From: Verrucomicrobiota bacterium
GTDB lineage: Bacteria > Verrucomicrobiota > Verrucomicrobiia > Limisphaerales > JACDHS01
Direction: 5' to 3'
Length of the DNA stretch: 49,960 bases
Assembly: GCA_013820875.1 (NCBI GenBank)
Contig: JACDHS010000018.1
Coordinates: forward strand, 1-49,960
Under the pieces are notes generated by a model. That model saw nothing but the letters and a program-made list of their open reading frames with translations, did no database searches and had not been told where the DNA came from. The translations under genes and the position numbers were made by a program. Below are positions 43,060 to 49,960 of the stretch, piece after piece (positions within the stretch are counted from its first letter, which is position 1; every line of letters starts with the position of its first letter).

Positions 43060-43964
43060 TTTGCGGTCGGCAACAGGTTAAGAACCCGTAGTTCATGCTG
43101 CAATTTTTCATAGGCTTCAGCAGAGATGCTTTGCAGCGGGGCGCGCACGGGGCCGCAATCCATGCCGAGCATTTTCATGACGGCTTTTCCTGCTGATAGT
43201 CCGCCATAGCGAGACAACGCATTGATCATTTCGATGGCTTGCGTTTGATGAGCTTGAGCAGCTTTCATATCCTTGTTTTGGAAAGCGCCGATGACTTTGT
43301 GGTAGGTGGCAGCAGCAAAATTATAAGTACTTCCAACAAATCCTTCCGCCCCCATAGCCAGCGCAGAGAGCATGATTTCATCGCGTCCGAACAAAATGTT
43401 GAAGCGACCGTTATCGAAAGCAACGCACTGGCGATAATCCATCAGGTTTTCAAAAGTGTATTTAACTCCAGCCAGGTTCGGAATTCGTTCCGCTGCGACC
43501 TTGAGAAAATCAATGACCGCAAAGGTCACGCCATTCATGGCTGGCATGTGATAGTAATAAAACGGAAGGTTTGGCGCAGCAGCGGCGATCCTGGAGCAGA
43601 ACTCCACCAATGCATTGAGAGTAGCGGGCCGAAAATAATCCGGAGCGATCGCCGCCACTGCATATGCACCAGCTTTGTTTGCGTGCGCGGCGAGCAGTTG
43701 CGCATCAGAAAGACAGTTGTGCCCTACATGGACGATGATCTTCAAATCGCGGGGAGCCACCGCGATCCAATGTTCCGTGATCGCCATCCGCTCGGTCGTT
43801 GTCAGAGAACTCCATTCGCCGGTCGTTCCACAAACGAATGCAGCAATGACGGAATTTGAGGACAGCCAGTCCGCTTGTTTGCGAATGAGGTTGTAATTGA
43901 TCGTATCATCTTCGTGAAACGGGGTATGCGGTGCAGCGATCAGACCGGTGAGTTTTATGTTCAT
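43056..43964 (-). CDS. nanA: N-acetylneuraminate lyase
   Basis: 302 residues, the normal size of the DHDPS/NAL TIM-barrel family. GTTGE at 46-50, YYYHMP (Tyr137 region) and the Schiff-base Lys168 in LAGVKYT are in place. The later segments ILFGRDEIMLSALAMGAEG and FVGSTYN match the lyase subgroup rather than dihydrodipicolinate synthase. The enzyme splits sialic acid into N-acetylmannosamine and pyruvate in the cytoplasm. It is 25 bp from the sulfatase gene and overlaps the transporter gene by 4 bp. The next enzymes of the usual route (ManNAc kinase and ManNAc-6P epimerase, or a ManNAc-to-GlcNAc epimerase) are not in this window. Confidence 0.93.
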   Translation of the reverse strand: MNIKLTGLIAAPHTPFHEDDTINYNLIRKQADWLSSNSVIAAFVCGTTGEWSSLTTTERMAITEHWIAVAPRDLKIIVHVGHNCLSDAQLLAAHANKAGAYAVAAIAPDYFRPATLNALVEFCSRIAAAAPNLPFYYYHMPAMNGVTFAVIDFLKVAAERIPNLAGVKYTFENLMDYRQCVAFDNGRFNILFGRDEIMLSALAMGAEGFVGSTYNFAAATYHKVIGAFQNKDMKAAQAHQTQAIEMINALSRYGGLSAGKAVMKMLGMDCGPVRAPLQSISAEAYEKLQHELRVLNLLPTAK

Positions 43965-43989
43965 TCGATGTTTTATTTCTTAGCAGCTA

Positions 43990-45492
43990 TCATTGAGGCG
44001 CTTCGCCTGGAGTGGGTGAATTGGATTTCTTGAGTAATGGCCCGCTTGTGTGATCGAGACTGATGTTCAACTGCCGGCTCAATTCCGCCACCCGCATCGC
44101 TTGTTGAGGGTGATCAGCCAGATTCACGTGTTCGTTCAAATCAGTTTGAAGGTCATAGAGCTCACGATCCAAAATCGCGCGCGTCTGGAAATCGATCCAC
44201 TCGACGTAACGCCAACGATCTGTTCGCATGGCATAACCCATTTTCTGCGGTTGCTGGTTCAGTTGCCACGGGCGCGGAAATTGGCTCAACGCAAATTCCT
44301 TCACTTTGCCCCTGGGATTGGCGAGCAACGGCACCAGGCTAACACCATCCAGCTTTGGAGGGCGTGGCAGTCCGCAGAGTTCGGTCAAGGTTGGAAACAG
44401 GTCAACCAGTTCGACCAGTGCTTTGGTCTTTCGTCCGGCAGCTTTCTGGTTCGGCACACGGATAACCAACGGCACACGAGCGTCAAGTTCGAAATTGGAA
44501 GCCTTCGCCCACAAGCCATGCTCGCCGAGGTGAAATCCGTGATCCGAAAAGAGCACAACGATAGTGTTCTCGTGTAAACCGAGCCGTTCGAGCTCATCCA
44601 ATACCTTGCCGACCTGAGCATCCATAAAACTCGTGGCGGCATAGTAGCCATGGCGAAGTTCTCGCGCCTTTTCTGAAGAAACTGGTCCTTCTTTGGGCAT
44701 ATCGACATAGCCGCGCAACTCGTTCCATTCGTGCAACGCGATGGCGGGAACGTCCTTCGGTGGCATAACTGGAGTTGGAGCAGGAATTTTCGCGGGGTCA
44801 TAGAGTTCCCAATACTTCTTCGGCGCGGCAAACGGCAGATGTGGTTTGCGAAAACCGACAGCCAGAAAAAATGGCGTGTCGTTTCGGTTGAACTCACGCA
44901 GCGCATCTATGGCCGCAATTGCGATTTTTCCATCAGCGTAATCTGCATCCGCGTTGTTGGCGATGAGCGCGGCTGTCTGTTTAGCCTGATTTTTCTTGCG
45001 GCTGCCTTCTTCTGGCTTTTGACCGTAGTCCTCAATCTTATCGGAATGGTCAAACTGTTCCGGCACCGACCACGACTGCGGGTCGTTCATCCCTGTCTGA
45101 CCGTGATAAATCTTTCCGAACGACCGAGCAAAGTAGCCGTGCTTCTTGAAATGCTCGGGCAATGTCACCACATCCGGCGCAGTTTGACGAAAATGATCGA
45201 CCATGTTCCAGACGCGAATCGAATCGGGTCGGCGTCCAGACATAAACGATTGCCGCGAAGGATTGCACACAGCCTGTTGGCAATACGCGCGCTCGAAGGT
45301 CAATCCGGTTTTCGCCAAATGATCAATTCTCGGAGTGACGGCAATTCCATCGCCGTAACAACCAAGATTTGTGCGCAAATCGTCAATGGAAATAAAAAGG
45401 ACGTTCAGGCGCGACTCCGATCGCGCAACAACATCGAACGAAAAAAACGAAGAGAAAAATAGCCAGAGGAGAATGATGACTGCTGATTTCAT
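43990..45492 (-). CDS. Secreted Cys-type sulfatase
   Basis: 500 residues with a signal peptide (about 1-24). Metal-binding DD at 37-38 (FISIDD) and the formylglycine signature C-N-P-S-R (Cys76 to Arg80) are followed by GRRPDSIRVW, giving the type I sulfatase fold close to iduronate-2-sulfatase-like members. Activation needs a formylglycine-generating enzyme, which is not encoded here. DHGFHLGEHGLWAK matches the second metal-binding region. It removes sulfate esters from glycans. Its place between the two sialidases suggests sulfated mucin-type or similar sialoglycans as the substrate. The target linkage cannot be read from the sequence. Confidence 0.92.
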   Translation of the reverse strand: MKSAVIILLWLFFSSFFSFDVVARSESRLNVLFISIDDLRTNLGCYGDGIAVTPRIDHLAKTGLTFERAYCQQAVCNPSRQSFMSGRRPDSIRVWNMVDHFRQTAPDVVTLPEHFKKHGYFARSFGKIYHGQTGMNDPQSWSVPEQFDHSDKIEDYGQKPEEGSRKKNQAKQTAALIANNADADYADGKIAIAAIDALREFNRNDTPFFLAVGFRKPHLPFAAPKKYWELYDPAKIPAPTPVMPPKDVPAIALHEWNELRGYVDMPKEGPVSSEKARELRHGYYAATSFMDAQVGKVLDELERLGLHENTIVVLFSDHGFHLGEHGLWAKASNFELDARVPLVIRVPNQKAAGRKTKALVELVDLFPTLTELCGLPRPPKLDGVSLVPLLANPRGKVKEFALSQFPRPWQLNQQPQKMGYAMRTDRWRYVEWIDFQTRAILDRELYDLQTDLNEHVNLADHPQQAMRVAELSRQLNISLDHTSGPLLKKSNSPTPGEAPQ

Positions 45493-45537
45493 CCTATGAG
45501 AAAACTCAGAAATTAGCCATGGCCGACACGAGCGCTT

Positions 45538-46734
45538 TCATCTCCTTCCGATGAAACCGCGTGACTGTCTTGCCTGCACCGAGTCATTGCCCTCTGTCAG
45601 CCAGTCCAGAGTGAAACGCGCAAAGGTGATTTTCTCATATGAGTTTGCATCGCCGCGTTCATAAAGGCAGGCGATGGTCTGATCTCGTAAAATGGCGAGG
45701 CTGGAATAAGCCGTCGCTCCCGAGTGAAGCGCTTTTGCCACAGGCCATGTTTTGCCTTCGTCGTAACTCATACGCACGGTCATGTTCACACGCTTCTTTT
45801 CGTCAGCGGGATTGGAAAATAAAATGCGGCTCTTTTCGTTTCTTCCCGGCCAGGTGTAGCGGAGAATGCTCGCCTGGCAAACTGGCTCAATCAGTTCGGG
45901 ATGATCGACGGACTTACTCCAAGTCACGCCACCATCAGCGCTGATGGAATGATTGCGCCGGCTACGTCCCGTGTAGGCGCGCATGTCCATCAGCAACGTA
46001 CCTTTTTTGTCGGCCAATTCGACCAGTTGACATTCGTTCATTCTCGGAGTGATCACGCCGCCAAGTTTCCAAGTCTTGCCGTGATCATCGCTGTAAATCG
46101 AGTGTGCTGCATACTCGATCGGCAAACCACGTGAACCACCCGTTGGCTCGTCAAAACTATGATCGCATGGAATCACCAAACGCCCTTTATACGGACCATG
46201 TTTGATTTGAATTCCGACACCAGGACCGGTTGCATACCAACCCCATGATGGATCCTTAACATCCCGGGTAATTTCAACTGGTTTCGACCATGTCTTTCCG
46301 TCATCGGTGCTGTTGCAAACCCACACGGTTCGAGTGCTTTTTGCTTTCTTGCTCTTTATATCCTTTTCATGGTCATTACCAAGGTTGTGCGTCAGCAACA
46401 GCCAGATCGTCCCGGTCTTTTCGTCAACAACGGGGCAAGGATTTCCGCAGGTATTATCACCGTCATCCCAAACTACCTGTTGTGGGCTCCACGTTGTGCC
46501 GCCATCCTTCGAACGTTTGAACACCAGATCAATATTACCTGTGTCAGACTTGCTACTCTTTCGCGCTTCACAAAAAGCGAGAATGGTTCCCTTCTTCGTC
46601 ACAATCAAAGAAGGAATCCGATAGGTGTGATAGCCATCGACTCCACCGACGAAAATGTCAGTCTGCGTCAACTCGTTAGCAGACAGCGCTCGAGACAAAC
46701 AAAGAAGAGCAACAATGCAGGAGAGGATTTTCAT
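45538..46734 (-). CDS. Secreted sialidase (GH33-like), paralogue 2
   Basis: 398 residues with a signal peptide (MKILSCIVALLCLSRALS). YRIP at 38-41, Asp boxes SKDGGTTW (75-82), STDDGKTW, SDDHGKTW, SADGGVTW and the variant SYDEGKTW, the Glu region ECQLVELADK and the Tyr region CLYERG support a GH33-type sialidase. It is clearly paralogous to the gene at 39344 over its whole length, but has a longer insertion after THNLGN and a basic C-terminal tail (QARQSRGFIGRR). Two sialidases in one operon may differ in linkage preference (alpha-2,3 or alpha-2,6). 45 bp from the sulfatase, 27 bp from the oxidoreductase gene. Confidence 0.93.
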   Translation of the reverse strand: MKILSCIVALLCLSRALSANELTQTDIFVGGVDGYHTYRIPSLIVTKKGTILAFCEARKSSKSDTGNIDLVFKRSKDGGTTWSPQQVVWDDGDNTCGNPCPVVDEKTGTIWLLLTHNLGNDHEKDIKSKKAKSTRTVWVCNSTDDGKTWSKPVEITRDVKDPSWGWYATGPGVGIQIKHGPYKGRLVIPCDHSFDEPTGGSRGLPIEYAAHSIYSDDHGKTWKLGGVITPRMNECQLVELADKKGTLLMDMRAYTGRSRRNHSISADGGVTWSKSVDHPELIEPVCQASILRYTWPGRNEKSRILFSNPADEKKRVNMTVRMSYDEGKTWPVAKALHSGATAYSSLAILRDQTIACLYERGDANSYEKITFARFTLDWLTEGNDSVQARQSRGFIGRR

Positions 46735-46761
46735 ATATTAAAAATTCGTTGTGGTTCTCGG

Positions 46762-48525
46762 TTAAGGAGTCGTTGCCGCAGGTCCGAGAACCTGTCCATC
46801 AGCCCGAAGGCGGTCGGCCAAATTGCCGTAGTTTACTTGTTGCACAGGGACACCTTCGTCAATTGAGAGACAGGCTGCGGTTGCAGCAGATTGACTTAAG
46901 ATCATGAAGACCGGCTCCATCCGAATAGAGCCAAACGCTACGTGACTGGCAGAAAGCGCAAATGTGACGAACAGATTCTCGCATTCGGAAATTTTTGGCA
47001 CTATTGCTCCATACCCGATCTTATACGGAGCTGGAACAGGACGTCCAATTGTGCCTTCGCTTACTGGTTGCCCATCATGCAAAACGCGTCGAACCGCGTG
47101 CATATCAATTCCATACGCACCCATCCCAATAGAGTTCTGCGCGATGCGCTCACCAGCACAATGTTGTTCGACCATCACAAAATCTGAAATCATGCGACGC
47201 GCCTCGCGCACATACAACTGGTGTGGCCAACCGCCGTTGTCAGTGAACTCATCCTTGCATAAACCAAATGACTTCAGTTCATTGCGAACCGTCTCCGGCA
47301 CGCGGGAGTTCGTTGCCAGAAAATAGAAAAACCCTCTCAAATAATTTTCATGCTCCCGAGCAATGCGCTCGCGAGTTGGCCAATCAGCGTTGGGATACTC
47401 ATGTGCACCACCAATGAAATCCGTGGAAATCGCCCAGCGATTGTTGAAGTCGTACTTCCCGTTCTGCAGCGGATCGTATTTCAAGAAATCACGCAGAGTC
47501 AGCTTTTGTCCGGCAGCCTGACGCGCTTCAATCCAACGGGCCAGCAGTTCGTAATTCGCGGGATCGTAATCACCAGGCGCCGCAATCGGGATGCTGTTCG
47601 TCAAGTTGTCGGTCAGGCAAACGCGATAGTTGTAGCTTTGCACCAATTTATCCGCAGAACCGATTTTTCCAATCTCACCATGATGAAGAAGATAAGGCAA
47701 AAGCCCGCTCGAAGGATCACCCGGTGATTTGTAAGGATCTATTGCAACTTCAAACTTGCCCGCGCGCAGACTTAAAGCAGGCCCCTGCACTCCGTTTATC
47801 GTCTCGCCGTAGGTCGAATTCGCCTCTCGTCCAACCGTATAAGAGACATTCGCCATTGCCATCAGATCTCCTTCGTACGACGCGTCAATGAACACTTTCG
47901 CGCGCACACGCAGTCCACTATCTGTCACCATCTCCTGAATGCGTCCTTTCTCTTTACGAAGAGATTTCAGCCGTCCATTAAAATACACCGGCACCTTCTC
48001 CTCGGCCAGCCACTGAGTGAACACAGATTCAGCAACTTTCGGTTCAAAGGAGAGTGAAGGTGGCTTCGCAAAATCGTAACCACGGCGAGTCGGATCGCTG
48101 CTAGTCTCACTTTCGAAGACGTTTTTCGAATTTTGACCATAATGCCTCCCCACCCGGCTATAAAATTCTTTAGCCAGCCCGCCAACAATCCAGACTCGCT
48201 CCCGGGAACCCACATCGGTCCAACTCAGGCCGCTCGCACTCATCCCGCCCAGGTGTCGTCCCGGTTCAATGATAACAGCAGATTTTCCCATCCGACTCGC
48301 TTGAACACCGGCTACCACACCACCGGATGTCCCGCCGTAAATGCAGACATCGGCATATACCGTTTTCGGCAGGCTCACTTTATTACCACCCGGGGCCGCT
48401 TGAGATGTTGCAGTGATAGCCACCAAACACATGCCCCAAAAAAGCTTCAATGCACGCAAGCATTTGACCTTCGCAATATCCGCCCTAAAACCCGACACTC
48501 TAAAGCTGAGTAAAAAACAGATCAT
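46762..48525 (-). CDS. FAD-dependent oxidoreductase, exported
   Basis: 587 residues. An FAD-binding dinucleotide motif (CIYGGTSGGVVAG, Gly64-Gly69) and the following VIIEPGRHLGGMSASGLSW match the FAD_oxidored family common in Planctomycetes and Verrucomicrobia, where genes of this type sit in glycan-use clusters. A hydrophobic segment at about 24-43 ending in ATSQA acts as a signal peptide; the assigned start gives a long n-region, and a TTG start at about 48456 is possible. The reaction and substrate are unknown. The gene follows the regulator after 5 bp, so it belongs to the sialic-acid operon, but no known sialic-acid step requires this enzyme. Confidence 0.82.
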   Translation of the reverse strand: MICFLLSFRVSGFRADIAKVKCLRALKLFWGMCLVAITATSQAAPGGNKVSLPKTVYADVCIYGGTSGGVVAGVQASRMGKSAVIIEPGRHLGGMSASGLSWTDVGSRERVWIVGGLAKEFYSRVGRHYGQNSKNVFESETSSDPTRRGYDFAKPPSLSFEPKVAESVFTQWLAEEKVPVYFNGRLKSLRKEKGRIQEMVTDSGLRVRAKVFIDASYEGDLMAMANVSYTVGREANSTYGETINGVQGPALSLRAGKFEVAIDPYKSPGDPSSGLLPYLLHHGEIGKIGSADKLVQSYNYRVCLTDNLTNSIPIAAPGDYDPANYELLARWIEARQAAGQKLTLRDFLKYDPLQNGKYDFNNRWAISTDFIGGAHEYPNADWPTRERIAREHENYLRGFFYFLATNSRVPETVRNELKSFGLCKDEFTDNGGWPHQLYVREARRMISDFVMVEQHCAGERIAQNSIGMGAYGIDMHAVRRVLHDGQPVSEGTIGRPVPAPYKIGYGAIVPKISECENLFVTFALSASHVAFGSIRMEPVFMILSQSAATAACLSIDEGVPVQQVNYGNLADRLRADGQVLGPAATTP

Positions 48526-48530
48526 CGAAG

Positions 48531-49607
48531 TTATGAAGCAAGCGGGTTATGAAACTTCACTGGAATCAAAACGCTGTGCGGTTTCGGACTTTGTCCGCTA
48601 CACAACTGTTTCAGCATCCGACCAATAATTGCGCCCTGTTCTTCCTGGGTTACGGTTGGAACAACGCACGGAAAAATTGAGGAAGTTTCCGCAACAACAA
48701 TTCGCAATTGTTTAGGCACATGTATCTTGATATCCGCTGCTGCTATCGCTGCGACACGAGCCAACTTCTCCGACCGGCAGATCAAAGCAGTAGGCGCATC
48801 TTCTTGCCTCAATAGAGATTTGATTGTCCCAAGAGTTACCTCCTCAATTGCTGGAACGCTACGCACACGAATCGAAATCGCGCCTCCCGAGGAAGCCCGA
48901 CAATGCTGAGCGCCATCCATGAGCAAATTATCTCCAAATCCCCAGCTATCGCGCATCAAAACTGCGATCTTGCGATGCCCCTCTTCGACAAGAAAATTGA
49001 CCAACACCTCCCCGATTTGCTTCTGGTCCCGATCAATCCAGGGTAATTCACTGGTTTCTGGAAATACACTACCGAACACAACGGATGGAACATTCGAGTC
49101 CCGGAAAAACTGCTGAATTTCCACTGAACTCACAAACAGAACCACACCTCCCAAAGTATTATTCTTCTCAGATTGCTCTAATAAATTGCGCGCGAAACCA
49201 AGTTCTCCTGACACAGGTAAAAAAGTGTGCTGAATATTTGCATCCGGCAGCTCCGAATTGATCCCGAACAGTGCCTGCTCAACGCTTGTTCGTGAGAAGC
49301 GAAAATAGGTCACTGGCATAATCAAATGAACACAGTGAACTATTTTCTCGCTTGCCGACTCAACAAACATCCCCGAAATGAAGGTTCCTGCCCGTCGGCG
49401 GCGTTCGAGGACATTACGCTCCGCCAATGACTGAAGCGCACGGTTTGCCGTGATCAATGTTACGCCGTATTTTTCAGCTATTTCCAGCCCATTGAAGTAA
49501 CGTTCCCCGGGCCTTAAGCCGCGATGCCGTATGTCTTCAAAAATAACAGAAGCCAGCTTGGAGGTTTCACTGCGCTCCGGAAAATCCGAAAAAGACGACT
49601 GATTCAT
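48531..49607 (-). CDS. GntR-type regulator with a LacI-like sensing domain
   Basis: 358 residues. Residues about 14-80 form a GntR-type winged helix (SVIFEDIRHRGLRPGERY, EIAEKYGVTLITANRALQ, GTFISG). Residues about 90-350 resemble the periplasmic-binding-protein-like ligand domain of LacI/GalR regulators (VVLFVSSVE, GHRKIAVLMRD). This AraR-like arrangement binds a sugar and controls nearby catabolic genes. As first gene of the cluster it most likely controls the sialic-acid operon, including itself. A promoter and a repeated TGAGATTA lie upstream (49648-49694). The ligand is inferred to be a sialic-acid-related sugar. Confidence 0.88.
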   Translation of the reverse strand: MNQSSFSDFPERSETSKLASVIFEDIRHRGLRPGERYFNGLEIAEKYGVTLITANRALQSLAERNVLERRRRAGTFISGMFVESASEKIVHCVHLIMPVTYFRFSRTSVEQALFGINSELPDANIQHTFLPVSGELGFARNLLEQSEKNNTLGGVVLFVSSVEIQQFFRDSNVPSVVFGSVFPETSELPWIDRDQKQIGEVLVNFLVEEGHRKIAVLMRDSWGFGDNLLMDGAQHCRASSGGAISIRVRSVPAIEEVTLGTIKSLLRQEDAPTALICRSEKLARVAAIAAADIKIHVPKQLRIVVAETSSIFPCVVPTVTQEEQGAIIGRMLKQLCSGQSPKPHSVLIPVKFHNPLAS

Positions 49608-49647
49608 GAACCGAAGAAGTAAAGGAAGAAGAAAACCTTGTAAATAA

Positions 49648-49666
49648 TAATCTCACCTTAATCTCA
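49648..49666 (-). promoter_or_regulatory. Candidate operator: TGAGATTA direct repeat
   Basis: TAATCTCA on the plus strand occurs at 49648-49655 and 49659-49666, two perfect copies 11 bp apart (one helical turn), immediately downstream of and touching the promoter -10 element. A repressor bound here would block transcription, so this is a good candidate site for the regulator encoded just downstream. Confidence 0.5.
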
Positions 49667-49694
49667 TGTTATGATATTATTTTCTTTTTCTCAA
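49666..49694 (-). promoter_or_regulatory. Candidate sigma70-type promoter of the sialic-acid operon
   Basis: On the minus strand, TTGAGA (49694-49689) and TAACAT (49671-49666) are separated by exactly 17 bp in an AT-rich stretch. The distance from the -10 element to the regulator start at 49607 is about 58 bp, a plausible leader. No strong ribosome-binding site precedes the ATG. Confidence 0.55.
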
Positions 49695-49704
49695 TGGACG
49701 AGTG

Positions 49705-49785
49705 AACCTAAAAACGGCAGTTGAGTGGCAAAGCTTCGCCCTTCGGGGCAAAGAAATTCTTACCTCGGCACCAAATTTTTAGGTT
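49705..49785. repeat. Inverted-repeat element with internal hairpin
   Basis: AACCTAAAAA (49705-49714) and TTTTTAGGTT (49776-49785) are perfect 10-bp inverted repeats. Between them lies GCCC-TTCG-GGGC (about 49739-49750), a stable tetraloop hairpin. The 81-bp unit could be a small non-autonomous dispersed element or a structured RNA. Confidence 0.65.
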
Positions 49786-49960
49786 GCGTGACTTACCGTG
49801 ACTCTTTTCAGCCGCTGTTCGCCAAAGAGGCGGTGATCCTAGATCCGGCAGTTGGCGGAGCTTGAAAGTTATGTAAGTTCTTTATTACATGGGACATGAG
49901 TCCGCAAATTGCGCTGGTGCCGACTCACCCAGAAGGTGAGCGGGTTAGTGAGGTTCAAAC

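Larger units (their letters stand above)
49608..49960. other. Upstream region of the sialic-acid operon
   Basis: No gene is supported. It contains a minus-strand promoter, a direct-repeat operator candidate and a 10-bp inverted-repeat element, listed separately. Further right, ATGTAA and TTACAT (about 49872-49896) can pair, and the edge sequence is GC-rich with no open frame worth listing. Confidence 0.5.

Noticed and set aside
1-49960. tRNA, rRNA or known riboswitch genes
   Set aside because: I searched by eye for cloverleaf ends, rRNA signatures and common riboswitch cores and saw none; a covariance search could still find some.

Overview
The window looks like a chromosome segment from a soil or freshwater Verrucomicrobiota bacterium of the Pedosphaera/Limisphaerales type. 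The basis is large secreted proteins built from tandem Ig-like modules (YQWR...AGNYSVVVSN pattern), autotransporter-associated repeats, a Cys-type sulfatase, a Gfo/Idh/MocA oxidoreductase with a Tat-like leader, and many short dispersed palindromic elements, some inside genes. No database was consulted; the taxonomy is inference. No rRNA, tRNA or CRISPR array was seen.

Left part (1-31.4 kb): a Gfo/Idh/MocA oxidoreductase; a class A beta-lactamase-like serine hydrolase; a secreted Ig-domain protein whose N-terminus is built from a repeat element; two paralogous GHL10-type secreted glycosidases (4.8-8.2 and 9.0-11.9 kb) flanking a single-domain response regulator; an M3 lipoprotein peptidase; pheS-pheT; an intergenic array of 42-bp repeats; a PEBP protein; a diphosphate-type PEP carboxykinase; two small membrane/zinc-ribbon genes; and a 1939-residue GH25 muramidase fused to autotransporter, Ig and propeller modules.

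Middle (31.8-38.7 kb): a sedentary chromosomal integron. At least 13 small genes, all on the minus strand, are each followed by an attC site with RYYYAAC/GTTRRRY-like ends and an imperfect stem with a single bulged T. The array starts at an attI-like site at 38.34 kb, and a divergent integrase gene (intI) lies next to it but is cut off after about 91 codons. Many cassette proteins end in a tail translated from attC sequence. Just beyond the broken intI lies a second tandem array, of 41-bp units.

Right part (39.3-49.6 kb): seven tightly spaced minus-strand genes that form a sialic-acid/mucin-glycan operon: GntR/LacI-type regulator, FAD oxidoreductase, sialidase, sulfatase, N-acetylneuraminate lyase, a mutarotase-sodium symporter fusion, and a second sialidase. 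They would release, desulfate, import and cleave sialic acid. A sigma70-like promoter and a repeated TGAGATTA operator candidate precede the regulator. ManNAc kinase and epimerase genes are not in the window.

The most unusual items are the two short tandem arrays (42-bp and 41-bp periods, about four helical turns, each ending near an inverted copy of its core), the cassette array with its broken integrase, and the in-frame repeat insertions in pheT and in a signal-peptide region.
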